NCBI RefSeq assembly: GCF_020982545.1
Contig: NZ_JAJKLK010000001.1
Coordinates: 434,001-498,000, forward strand
Length of the DNA stretch: 64,000 nucleotides
Origin: Streptomyces sp. MNU76
GTDB lineage: Bacteria; Actinomycetota; Actinomycetes; Streptomycetales; Streptomycetaceae
Direction: 5' to 3'
In this document: positions 8,694 through 16,678 of the stretch, piece after piece
How positions within the stretch are numbered: the stretch's first letter is position 1
How the letters are laid out: each line of letters begins with the position of its first letter
Notes under the pieces: generated by a model
Database searches by the model: none
What the model was told of the DNA's origin: nothing
The model's input: the letters and a program-made list of their open reading frames with translations, nothing else
Made by a program: the position numbers and the translations under genes

Positions 8694-9101
8694 ATGCTCA
8701 AGAAGGCAATGGCCGTGGTCGCGGTCGCGGCTTCCATCACCGGCCTCGGTGCCGCGACCGCGCCCCAGGCGCTCGCCGACGACGCCGGGACCACGTCGTT
8801 CAGCGGTAACGGTGCCCACCAGGCGTTCGGCAACTCGGTGACCAAGGGCGACATGAGCCCGCAGCTCTCGCTGGTCCAGGGCTCGCTCAACAAGCCCTGC
8901 ATCGGCCTGCCCCTCAAGCTCAACACCGCCACGGCGGGGACTGCCGTCCTGCAGGACGTCCCGATCCTGTCGGCCCCGCAGAACCAGCAGTGCACCGAGA
9001 ACTCCACCCAGGCCAAGGGTGACGAGCCGCTGTCGCACATCCTGTCCGACATCCCGATCCTCTCGGACAACGGCAACAGCGGCCCCAACGGAAAGAACTG
9101 A
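8694..9101 (+). CDS. rdlA: Rodlin (RdlA position)
   Basis: 135 aa secreted rodlin. The signal peptide MLKKAMAVVAVAASITGLG ends near PQALADD. The mature part, with two cysteines and C-terminal SDIPILSDNGN, is shared with the copy at 7511, followed by a short SGPNGKN tail. It sits directly before the chpD-like chaplin, as rdlA does in S. coelicolor, which is the basis for the symbol. An imperfect 12-bp-stem hairpin follows at 9118-9154. It should be expressed during aerial growth and assemble at the air-facing surface. Confidence 0.92.
   Translation: MLKKAMAVVAVAASITGLGAATAPQALADDAGTTSFSGNGAHQAFGNSVTKGDMSPQLSLVQGSLNKPCIGLPLKLNTATAGTAVLQDVPILSAPQNQQCTENSTQAKGDEPLSHILSDIPILSDNGNSGPNGKN
8743..9077. 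repeat. 335-bp inverted repeat, arm 2 (rodlin coding)
   Basis: Partner of 7526-7860 in opposite orientation. The arms flank about 880 bp containing the middle rodlin and the divergent promoter, so recombination between them could invert that segment. Confidence 0.85.
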
Positions 9102-9117
9102 TCGGAAAATCATCAAA

Positions 9118-9154
9118 CGACTCGGGTCGCGCACGGCGCGTTCGACCTGAGTCG
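9118..9154 (+). terminator. Hairpin after plus-strand rodlin
   Basis: Arms CGACTCGGGTCG and CGACCTGAGTCG can pair over 12 bp with one G-T pair, 17 nt past the rodlin stop. No U-tract. Confidence 0.55.
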
Positions 9155-9372
9155 GTCGTCCGTTCCCGGGTGTGCCATTCGGGTGGCGCCGATATGTCTT
9201 TCCGACGATCTCGCGGGGCGATCGGGTGAATTACTCCGCGCTCCGCGTTCGGAAGTTTCTTCCGATGTCTATTCCTCGTTTGCAGGCTGCAGGTCATGAT
9301 GCGAGCCGTCCATGCTGTGCTCGCTCGGTTTCGACCGTCAATCAGGGCATGACCGCAGAGAAGGGAAATGAC

Positions 9373-9606
9373 GTGAAGCTCAAGAAGAGCGCTGCCGTCG
9401 TCGCCGGCGCGATCATGGCCGCGAGCATGGCCACTCCGGCCTTCGCCGACGCCGAGGCCAAGGGTGCCGCCATCGGGTCCCCGGGTGTCCTCTCGGGGAA
9501 CGTGCTGCAGGCCCCCACCCACATTCCGGTCAACGTGTGCGGTAACACCGCCAACGCCATCGGGCTGCTCAGCCCGGCATTCGGCAACGTGTGCGTCAAC
9601 GGCTGA
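9373..9606 (+). CDS. chpD: Short chaplin (ChpD-like)
   Basis: 77 aa from GTG 9373 (MKLKKSAAVVAGAIMAAS), preceded by AGAAGGGAA; the longer in-frame ORF upstream has no good start. It has a Sec signal peptide ending PAFADAEAK and one hydrophobic chaplin domain with the signature GSPGVLSGNV, PVNVCGNT and LLSPAFGNVC. The two cysteines typical of short chaplins are present. Short chaplins form amyloid-like films that make aerial structures hydrophobic and let hyphae break the water surface. Its place between rdlA and a long chaplin matches chpD in S. coelicolor. Confidence 0.92.
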   Translation: MKLKKSAAVVAGAIMAASMATPAFADAEAKGAAIGSPGVLSGNVLQAPTHIPVNVCGNTANAIGLLSPAFGNVCVNG

Positions 9607-9716
9607 CGTCGTAACGCCTCGCACCAGCCGCTCGGCTGTGCCTCAGCCGGTCTTGGAGTGTCCTCAACGGCACCAAGGCCGGCTTTTCCCACTTCTTCGA
9701 GCAGGAAGAACACAAG

Positions 9717-10658
9717 ATGCGCCACACCCTGCGCAAGAGAATGGTCGTGGCCGCGGCGACGACGGGCCTGCTGTCCCTCTACGGCACGCCGGTCCTCGCG
9801 GACACGGGCGCGCACGGGGCCGCCGGGAACTCGCCCGGCCTAGCCTCGGGCAACGCGGTCGAGGTGCCGGTCACGGTTCCGGTGAACGTCTGCGGCAACA
9901 CCGTCGATCCCGCGGCCCTCGGCAACCCGTCCGTCGGCAACGCGTGCGGCAACGCCGGCGACCACGCCCCGCAGAGCCCCAAGAGCGCCCCGGAGCGGCA
10001 CACCGCCCCGGTCGCGGAGCCCGTGTACACACCGGCCCCCGCGTCCGGGCCCGAGGAGTCGGTCTCCCCGGCGGCGGAACCCGAGGACTCCTGGGCACCG
10101 GCGTCGCCCGAGGAGTACACGGAGCCCAACGCGTACCAGGGGCCCGCCGATCACGGGATGTACGACCAGGGCACGGCCTACGACCAGGGCACGGCGTACG
10201 AGGAGTACACGCAGGACTGGGACGACGGCGGTTACGGACACCACGACGACTCCCCGAGCGGCTACGGCGACGTGCCGGACGACGAGGAGAGCGAGGGCGG
10301 TTACGGCGACCATCCGCCGACCAACCCGCCCACCAAGCCCCGCACCCGACCAAGCCGCCGACGAGCCCGCCGACGAAGCCTCCGCAGCCCACGAAGCCGC
10401 CGACGAATCCGCCGACGAAGCCCCGCACTCGACGCACCCGCCGACCAAGCCGCCGATGAGCCCGCCCGCACAGTCGCCGCATCCCACGAAGCCCCGCACT
10501 CGACGCACCCGCCGACGACGCCGCCCACCAAGCCGCCCACGCTCCCCGAGACCGGCAGCGACCGTGAGGCGCTGCTCGCCGCCGGGGCCGCCAGCGTCGC
10601 GCTGATCGCGGGTGGGGCCATCGTCTACCGGCGGGGCCGGGCCGCATCCGGCCGATGA
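9717..10658 (+). CDS. Long, sortase-anchored chaplin (ChpA-like) with suspect linker
   Basis: 313 aa as read. The signal peptide (MRHTLRKRMVVAAATTG...VLADTG) is followed by one chaplin domain (NSPGLASGNAVEV, VNVCGNTVDPAALGNPS). Then come an acidic Glu/Ser/Tyr-rich region and a long Pro/Thr/Lys linker. The C-terminus has sorting signal LPETG, a hydrophobic helix and a basic tail, for covalent wall attachment by sortase. The well-known long chaplins carry two chaplin domains and an LAXTG-type signal; I see only one domain here. Residues from about 209 to 260 are an Arg-rich stretch that looks like misread DNA. At each of three aagccccgcac motifs one C seems missing, and adding it restores PPTKPP-type repeats throughout while keeping the LPETG end in frame. 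Confidence 0.85.
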   Translation: MRHTLRKRMVVAAATTGLLSLYGTPVLADTGAHGAAGNSPGLASGNAVEVPVTVPVNVCGNTVDPAALGNPSVGNACGNAGDHAPQSPKSAPERHTAPVAEPVYTPAPASGPEESVSPAAEPEDSWAPASPEEYTEPNAYQGPADHGMYDQGTAYDQGTAYEEYTQDWDDGGYGHHDDSPSGYGDVPDDEESEGGYGDHPPTNPPTKPRTRPSRRRARRRSLRSPRSRRRIRRRSPALDAPADQAADEPARTVAASHEAPHSTHPPTTPPTKPPTLPETGSDREALLAAGAASVALIAGGAIVYRRGRAASGR

Positions 10659-10676
10659 CCTGACGGTGAGTCGCTC

Positions 10677-10712
10677 CGGGTGCCGGAGGCGCGCCGCGCC
10701 GCCCGGCACCCG
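10677..10712. terminator. Terminator between long chaplin and flavoprotein
   Basis: Perfect 10-bp arms CGGGTGCCGG/CCGGCACCCG around a GC-rich 16-nt loop, in the 60 nt between convergent genes. Confidence 0.7.
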
Positions 10713-10718
10713 AGCCCG

Positions 10719-11975
10719 TCACGACCCGGCGGTGGAGGCCAGGTCGGCCCAGGCCCCCGGCACCGGGATCCGGCCGCCGGGCACCCCTGAGCGCAGCCGC
10801 CGCCGTACCCCTCGTACGAGGGTGGGCGCCGTGAACGACGCGCCGTGCACGAAGCGCATCGCGGGGCCGAAACCGGCGGCGGTGGTCAGGCCCGCGAGGA
10901 ACAGACCGGGGACCGTCGACTCGAAGTCCCGCCCGACGGCGGGCGAGCCGTCGGACAGGGGCACGAGGTCCGCGCGCACCTCCGGCGCCAGCAGGTCCAG
11001 CCGGTCGCAGCCGGCCCGGAATCCCGTGGCCGCGATGACGTGTTCGGTGTCCAGCGAGGTCAGCTCACCGCCCCGGCCCACCGTCTCCAGCCGTACGACG
11101 TCGCCCGTCTCGTGCGCCACCGCGACCTCCTGCCCGAGCAGTACCTCGACAGTGCGCTCGACGCGGTCGCGTACCCACCAGGCACCCGCGGGTCCCAGCG
11201 CCTCGGAGGCGACCCGCACGCGTCTCGCCTCCGGCAGGCGGCGGTACCAGCCGGGCCGCTCCGCGTAGAACCAGTTGCGCCAGCCGCAGCCGAGGCCGCT
11301 GTGCGGGGAGCGGACCGAGTGCCGCAAGGGGCGCACCAGCGGGGTGGGACGTCGTTCCAGCGGAGGTGGGGAGCGGGCCAACACCCGTGCCCGGGTGCCT
11401 TGTTCGGCGAGCAGCGCGGCCGTTTCCAGGGCCGCCTGACCGCCGCCGATCACCGTGACGTCCATGCCCCGGAAACGGCCGAGGTCGTGGTGGTGGCTGC
11501 TGTGGGAGACCCGGTAGTCGGGCAACTGCCGCAGCACGGGCGGGACTTCGACGAAGGGCAGCACACCGACGGCGAGGACCACCGTGCGGGCGCGGACCAC
11601 CTCGCCGTCGGCCAGGACCGCCTCGAAGCCGCCACAGCGGCGCTGCACGCGCGCCACCACTCTCTCGTCGACGGGCGGAACGGCGTTCCGGGCGAACCAC
11701 AGGCCGTACGAGGCGAAGGTGCCGACCGGGATCGGCAGTCCGTGGCGGGCCTCGACGCCCCGCTGCGCGCAGTACACGTCCAGGCGCCAACGCCCCTCGG
11801 GGTCGGAGAGGTTGGAGGCCCACGGCTCGGACTTGAGGAACATGCCGGGCGGCATGTGGTCCCGCCAGGACGCCATGGGACGGCCGTGGACACGCAGGCT
11901 CAGCCCGGCTGCCGCGGCGTGGGACGCGATGGACAGGCCGTACGGGCCGGCGCCCACCACCAGCAGGTCGTACAT
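10719..11975 (-). CDS. FAD/NAD(P)-dependent monooxygenase-like flavoprotein
   Basis: 418 aa from ATG 11975 (MYDLLVVGAGPYGLSIA). It has an N-terminal FAD-binding Rossmann motif GAGPYG, a second dinucleotide motif VIGGGQAALETAALL near the middle and ATGFRAG near the C-terminus. This is the layout of flavin-containing and lysine/ornithine N-monooxygenase-like enzymes. The start overlaps the upstream ATP-grasp stop as TGATG in the natural reading frame, so the two should be coupled. As sequenced the two genes run together as one 860-aa ORF. Substrate unknown. Its position next to the exopolysaccharide locus hints at modifying a surface or small-molecule product, but that is inference only. Confidence 0.8.
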   Translation of the reverse strand: MYDLLVVGAGPYGLSIASHAAAAGLSLRVHGRPMASWRDHMPPGMFLKSEPWASNLSDPEGRWRLDVYCAQRGVEARHGLPIPVGTFASYGLWFARNAVPPVDERVVARVQRRCGGFEAVLADGEVVRARTVVLAVGVLPFVEVPPVLRQLPDYRVSHSSHHHDLGRFRGMDVTVIGGGQAALETAALLAEQGTRARVLARSPPPLERRPTPLVRPLRHSVRSPHSGLGCGWRNWFYAERPGWYRRLPEARRVRVASEALGPAGAWWVRDRVERTVEVLLGQEVAVAHETGDVVRLETVGRGGELTSLDTEHVIAATGFRAGCDRLDLLAPEVRADLVPLSDGSPAVGRDFESTVPGLFLAGLTTAAGFGPAMRFVHGASFTAPTLVRGVRRRLRSGVPGGRIPVPGAWADLASTAGS

Positions 11976-13280
11976 CAGGCGGTGCTCGCTTTCTCGTTCT
12001 CGACGCGGTTCTCGCCCCGGTTCTCGGGGCGGTTGTCTGCTCGGTGGTCGGGGACGCGCTCGTCGGGGGCGGGCTCGTGCCGGAGGAGCGGATGGACGGG
12101 GCGCCAGCAGTCGGCCGAGCGCGTGGCGGGGCCACAGCGACCACAGCGCGAGGCCGGGGGCGCGGTCGTCCCGCGCGTACCAGGCCAGCTCCCGCGCCCC
12201 CGGCCGGGACGGCTGGCGGGGGCGCAGCGCGGTCAGCGGCGCGTAGTTCTCCACGACGAACGTCCGGCCCGGCACCGGCGCCCCGTCCGGCACCCGGCGC
12301 CCGGTCAGGTCCAGATGCAGGGCCCGTACGACGTCGACTCCGGCGGTGTCCGTGAAGAGCCGGAACTGCGCGCCGGGACGAGGGTTGAAGTCGAGCAGGT
12401 GGTAGGTGTCGGTCCGGCCTTCGCGGCGGAAGTCGAGGTCGAACACGCCCCGGTAGCCGAGCGTGCCGGTCACCCGCTCGGCCAGGGCCTGGACCTGCGG
12501 GTTCGGGGTCCAGCGGCCGACGGTGGTCAGGCCCGCGCCGGGCGGCCAGGCGCCCAGCTTCCGGCCGGGCCCGCCGCAGCGCACGACACCCGCCCGGTCC
12601 ACGTAGCCGTGGAAGAACCAGTCGCGGTCCAGCCCCGGCGGCAGGAATGCCTGGAGCAGCAGCCGGCTGCCCGCCCGCTCCGAACGCCGGTACAGGGCCG
12701 CCGCCTCCCCGGCCGAGCGCACCACCACCGTGCTGCGCAGTCCCGTGCCGGCGGGCAACAGCCACGGACGGCTCCACTTGGCCACCACCGGCAGGCCCAG
12801 CTCGCGGGCGGCGGCCTCCGCCTCCGCCGCGCTGTCGGGGACCGCGGTCGCGGGGTGGGGGAGGCCCAGACGCCCGCACAGCGCGGCGAGTTCGGCCTTG
12901 TCGGCCACCTGCTCGGCGAGAGCGGGAGGCGAGGCCGGCATCAGGAAGCGGTCCGTCAGCTCCGCGTGCAGCCCGGCGGTGGCCACCGCGCTCGCGTCGT
13001 CCAGGGCGACCAGGACGGCCGGGCGGCCCACCCGGTCCGCCACCCGGCGCAGGACGTCCGCGAACGCGTCGAGACGGGCCCCCGGACGGGGCGGGGCGTG
13101 GATCGCGCGGAGGAACCGTGAGCTGCGCACGGGGCTCGCCGCGCAGTCGGCGACCAGATGCACATCCACCCCGGCCCGGCCCAAGGACCGTACGGCTCCC
13201 AGGGTTCCGTGGTGGAAGGGATTGCGGTCCGTCCGCAGCAGTACGGCCGGAACGCGGGTGTCGAACGGCGACACATTCAT
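11975..13280 (-). CDS. ATP-grasp ligase, 3' end probably frameshifted
   Basis: About 434 aa. ATG 13280 (MNVSPFDTRVPAVLLR) is preferred over the upstream ATG 13301 because GAGGA lies before it. It has an N-terminal pre-ATP-grasp domain (LRTDRNPFHHGTLGAVRSLG), then an ATP-grasp fold with ADKAELAALC, LPVVAKWS and a metal-binding end FDLDFRREG...LLDFNPRPG. It resembles carboxylate-amine ligase ATP-grasp proteins. Near 12060-12100 the frame seems to slip. Read as sequenced it runs through into the flavoprotein. In another frame the tail reads HEPAPDERVPDHR...ENEKASTA and stops at TGA 11977-11975, overlapping the next ATG. I treat it as a separate gene with a likely sequence error. Substrate unknown. 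Confidence 0.75.
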
Positions 13281-13453
13281 TTCGTCGGGGTCCTCGCACA
13301 TTTCTTTGACGTCGGGTCACCCGTGCGGGCGATTCGGGCACCCGAAGGCCGGAGCCTCAGTTGGCGGAATTCATATTTGTATGACTGATTGTCAGTAGGT
13401 GGAAATCGGCGGCGGAAAGCAGTGAAGTGAAGAAAGCGGAGAGGGGAGCGGAC

Positions 13454-14812
13454 ATGGCTCCACAACAGCGGCGGCGTCGGCACAGGAGTCCGCGCGGCAG
13501 ACGGCTGGCGCTCGTCGCGGCCGGCGTGGTCGCGTCGTTCGCCCTCGCGTCGGTCCCGGTGTACGCCGGAGGCACGCAGACGGTGGTCCGGGTGACCGAC
13601 CCACCGGCACCGGAGGCTTCGGCCACCCCAGCGGCTCCGACCACGCCCACGGCTCCGGCCGCACCGACGACGCCACCCCTCGTCCCGAGCGCGTCCGTCG
13701 CGCCGCCGGGCACCTCGCCCCTGCCGGCCACTCCCTCCGAGACCCCGAAGCCTCCCGAGCAGCTGCCGGCCATCGGCGCCTATCTGCACTACGGGCCCCG
13801 CGGCGTGACCCGGATCGCCGAGCTGAGCGACTGGCTGGGCGGCTCCGACCTGCGGGTGGCGCACACCTACCTGCCGGGCGACCGCTGGTCCAACATCGAG
13901 GGACTGCCCGGCTTCCTGGACTCCTGGGCCCAGTGGCGGCGCGACGAGGAGGACCGGATGTTCGTCCTCAACGTGCCCATGATGGAGCGCAACGAGGAGG
14001 GCGTCCCCGACTGGGAGGTCCGCGCGCTGCTGCGCCGCGCCGCCGCCGGTGCGTTCGACCACCACTACCGCCGACTCGCGGAGCGGCTGGTCGAGTTGAA
14101 GATCCCGGACACGGTGATCGTGCTCGGCTGGGAGATGAACGGCATCACGTACACCCATCGCTGCGGGCCCGACCCGGAGAGCTGGAAGAAGTACTGGAAC
14201 AGGATCGTCACCACGATGCGCGCGGTGCCGGGCCAGAAATTCACATTCGACTGGACCCCGAACCGCGGCCGGGACGCCATTCCCTGGACGCAGTGCTATC
14301 CGGGTGACGACACGGTCGACATCATCGGCATGGACTCCTACGACCAGCCGCGCGGCATCACCTTCGACGAACAGATCAGCGAACCGTACGGTCTGCAGGC
14401 TCACGTCGATTTCGCGAAGGCGCACAAGAAGCCCATCTCCTACGCGGAATGGGGACTCTTCCGCAACGGCGACAACCCGGAGTACATGCGGCGCATGCTC
14501 GCCTGGATGGACGAGCACAAGCCGCTCTACAACACGCTCACGGACTACTGCCCGCACGGTGTCTGGCAGTGCGCGAGCAACCCGAAGGCGGCCCAGGTGT
14601 ACCGGTCGATGCTCTTCGGCCGTGACACGCCCGCGACCGCCACCCCGAAGCCGACTCCACGCCCACCCCGACGCCGACCCCACGCCGAAGCGGCTCCCAC
14701 CACGCCCGTACGCCCGCCGAACTGCTCGCCGCTGGAGCTGGGCGACTGGGTGGAGTACTGGATCGGCGGGAAGCTCTGCATCCGCACGGACTGGTGGGCG
14801 CGCTACCGGTGA
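13454..14812 (+). CDS. Secreted GH26-like glycoside hydrolase
   Basis: 452 aa from ATG 13454 (MAPQQRRRRHRS), with GAGGGGAG just upstream. It has a signal peptide or anchor, a Pro/Thr/Ala-rich linker of about 70 residues, then a TIM-barrel with GH26 features. The acid/base Glu is in LGWEMNG, the barrel motifs are FDWTPN and DIIGMDSYD, and the nucleophile Glu is in PISYAEWGLF. GH26 enzymes are mostly beta-mannanases and related endo-glycanases. A C-terminal Pro/Thr linker leads to a short Cys-containing tail. That linker (about 14655-14700) reads RPPRRRPHAEAAP, but adding one C at three places gives PTPTPTP, so it is probably misread. It faces the exopolysaccharide operon tail to tail and may process that polymer. 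Confidence 0.8.
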   Translation: MAPQQRRRRHRSPRGRRLALVAAGVVASFALASVPVYAGGTQTVVRVTDPPAPEASATPAAPTTPTAPAAPTTPPLVPSASVAPPGTSPLPATPSETPKPPEQLPAIGAYLHYGPRGVTRIAELSDWLGGSDLRVAHTYLPGDRWSNIEGLPGFLDSWAQWRRDEEDRMFVLNVPMMERNEEGVPDWEVRALLRRAAAGAFDHHYRRLAERLVELKIPDTVIVLGWEMNGITYTHRCGPDPESWKKYWNRIVTTMRAVPGQKFTFDWTPNRGRDAIPWTQCYPGDDTVDIIGMDSYDQPRGITFDEQISEPYGLQAHVDFAKAHKKPISYAEWGLFRNGDNPEYMRRMLAWMDEHKPLYNTLTDYCPHGVWQCASNPKAAQVYRSMLFGRDTPATATPKPTPRPPRRRPHAEAAPTTPVRPPNCSPLELGDWVEYWIGGKLCIRTDWWARYR

Positions 14813-14824
14813 CCCGCGGCCGGC

Positions 14825-14846
14825 GGCGGGCGGCTCACCGCCCGCC
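14825..14846. terminator. Hairpin between convergent GH26 and acyltransferase genes
   Basis: GGCGGGCGG, CTCA loop, CCGCCCGCC: a perfect 9-bp stem overlapping the last codons of the minus-strand gene. Confidence 0.55.
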
Positions 14847-16013
14847 ACCACCACGATCCTTCCGGCCCGGTTCCTTGGCACCCTCCGGCCCCTTCGCCTC
14901 CTTCCGCGCGCGCCAGCGGCGGACCAGTTCCCTGCCCTGGTCGCGGGCCGCCGCGTCGCAGGCCGCCGCGGACAGCAGCGGTGCGGTGCGGCGGCGGGCG
15001 AGCAGCAGCCGCTGGTTGACGACGGTCTCCGGGCACCAGCGCAGCTTGTACGGCTCGGCGCCCCGCAGCAGGCTCAGCACCTGCTGGGCGCCGGAGCCGA
15101 CATGCCCGGCGCAGGCGTCGAGCAGTATCGTGGCGACGTCCGCCTTGCGTTCGCGCAGCCGCGGGTGGGCGCCGTAGAGGTAGCCGCCCGCCAGCCGTCG
15201 CGACAGCAGGGTGACGTCGACGGCCAGGACGTCGCCGCCCAGCCGGAACTCGGTCACCACCGCGTCCCCCGAGCGCACCATCGGCCCGACCGAGCGGATG
15301 AGATGCTCGGAGAAACGGGGCCGCATGTGCTCTGTCGTCACCTTGCGGTCCTGCCACTGGAGCCGGTGCAGGTCCAGCATCGTCCGCAGCGCCGTGTCCA
15401 CCTCGTCGGGGCGCACGGCACGCGGCTGGATGCCGAGGTCTCCGAGCTTGCGGAGCTTGGCGCGCACCCGCTGGGCCCGGGAGTTGGGCAGCCGCTTGAG
15501 CAGCTCGGCCATGGGCTGGGCGGGCAGCTCCAGGCAGACCGAGTCGGCCACCTTGCGGCGCGGACCCCGCCAGTGGTCGTAGACCCGTTCGACGGCGGCG
15601 CCCGGTCGTACCTCGCGGAAGTCGATCAACGCCGTCCGGGCCGCGGCCGACAACCCCTCGGCGAGCGCGGCCGATGCCTGCTCGGCGTACTCGTCGTCGA
15701 GGAGCACGTCCGCGAAGTCGGAGATGGGGCAGCCGAGAGGGACGAGGGTCGGCAGCGGACGCCGCATGAGCATCAGCGGGGCGACCGCGCGCAGCTCGGC
15801 CCCGTCGCGGACCAGCACCAGCCGGAGTCGGCCGGGGGTGCCGTACGACAGCCACCAGGAGTGCAGCCAGGCGTGGTTCTGGAACGGTGTGGCCGCGCCG
15901 CAGCGCCGGTACAGCCGATCCCAGGCCTCGGTCAGCTCGCCGAACTCGCCCTCGTCGGTGCAGAGTTCGGCGCGCAGGGTGGTGCGCGCCCCCATGTGCA
16001 GGGTGCTGGTCAC
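14835..16013 (-). CDS. GNAT-type acyltransferase (BioF2/CelD-like, FemAB-related)
   Basis: 392 aa from GTG 16013, which overlaps the stop of the upstream Wzz-like gene (GTGA); ATG 15995 is the alternative. The single-domain GNAT fold of the Acetyltransf_6 type shows FQNHAWLHSWWLSYG near the start and a C-terminal region GGYLYGAHPRLRERKADV. Members of this family often sit in exopolysaccharide or cellulose loci, where they are thought to transfer acyl or aminoacyl groups. It is the last gene of the minus-strand exopolysaccharide operon. Donor and acceptor are unknown. Confidence 0.8.
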   Translation of the reverse strand: MTSTLHMGARTTLRAELCTDEGEFGELTEAWDRLYRRCGAATPFQNHAWLHSWWLSYGTPGRLRLVLVRDGAELRAVAPLMLMRRPLPTLVPLGCPISDFADVLLDDEYAEQASAALAEGLSAAARTALIDFREVRPGAAVERVYDHWRGPRRKVADSVCLELPAQPMAELLKRLPNSRAQRVRAKLRKLGDLGIQPRAVRPDEVDTALRTMLDLHRLQWQDRKVTTEHMRPRFSEHLIRSVGPMVRSGDAVVTEFRLGGDVLAVDVTLLSRRLAGGYLYGAHPRLRERKADVATILLDACAGHVGSGAQQVLSLLRGAEPYKLRWCPETVVNQRLLLARRRTAPLLSAAACDAAARDQGRELVRRWRARKEAKGPEGAKEPGRKDRGGGGR

Positions 16014-16678
16014 AGCTGACCGTGGGTGTCGGCGGCGAGAGCGGGGCCCGGTACGGACGCGGCGGGTGGGGTCCCTGGGATGCGCCGGGGCCTGACCAGC
16101 AGGGCGAGCCCGCCGAGCAGCCCGCCGGCGGCGGTCCCCACCAGACCGGTCACCGTCGACGACGCGGAGGACGCCTCGGTCGGCCTGGTCGCGCGGGCGA
16201 ACTCCTGCAGTTCGACGCGCGTCGACCGCTCGGAGTCGTTCGCGTGCCGGGTCAGTGCCCGGGAGACGGCGTTGGCCATGTCGGCGGCGAGGTCCGGCCG
16301 TGCGGAGGTGGCCGACACGGCGACCATCGGCGCGTCCGGGGACGTCGCCGTCCGCACGTTCTTCCGCAGCGTCCCGACCGGCACCCCCGCCCACACCTGG
16401 GCGTCCCCGAGCACCGCGACCTGGGTGGCGACCCGTCCGTACGCCTGCGCGAAACCGAGCGCCGACTGGGGGTCCGACCCCTCGGCGGGCACGGCGACGA
16501 CATAGCTGGTGGCGGTGTACACGGGAGCCTTCACCACGCCGTACGCGCCCCCGGCCAGGCCCCCGAGCAGCGCGCCGGTGGCGAGCAGGGACCAAGGGGG
16601 CAGGGACCTGACGCGGGAGAGGGGTGCCGACCCACGGGCCGGGCTGTCGGACGGGCGTTCGGGCGTACGGTCGGTCAT
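16010..16678 (-). CDS. Wzz-like polysaccharide chain-length/export protein
   Basis: 222 aa with the polysaccharide co-polymerase layout. After a short polar N-terminus there is a first TM helix (WSLLATGALLGGLAGGAYGVV), a periplasm-side region of about 125 residues starting APVYTATSYVVAVP, and a second TM helix (TGLVGTAAGGLLGGLALLV) with a short cytoplasmic tail lacking a Tyr-kinase domain. Such proteins set polymer length together with a Wzy polymerase and flippase. It overlaps both neighbours (ATGA with the glycosyltransferase upstream, GTGA with the acyltransferase downstream). Confidence 0.8.
   Translation of the reverse strand: MTDRTPERPSDSPARGSAPLSRVRSLPPWSLLATGALLGGLAGGAYGVVKAPVYTATSYVVAVPAEGSDPQSALGFAQAYGRVATQVAVLGDAQVWAGVPVGTLRKNVRTATSPDAPMVAVSATSARPDLAADMANAVSRALTRHANDSERSTRVELQEFARATRPTEASSASSTVTGLVGTAAGGLLGGLALLVRPRRIPGTPPAASVPGPALAADTHGQL

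Noticed and set aside
7511..9101. Insertion sequence suggested by the long inverted repeats
   Set aside because: The repeat arms are rodlin coding sequence, with no transposase or target-site duplication.
14660..14700. Arg/His-rich insert in the GH26 protein as a real feature
   Set aside because: Adding single C residues at three runs gives a normal Pro/Thr linker in the same net frame, so the insert is probably a misread.
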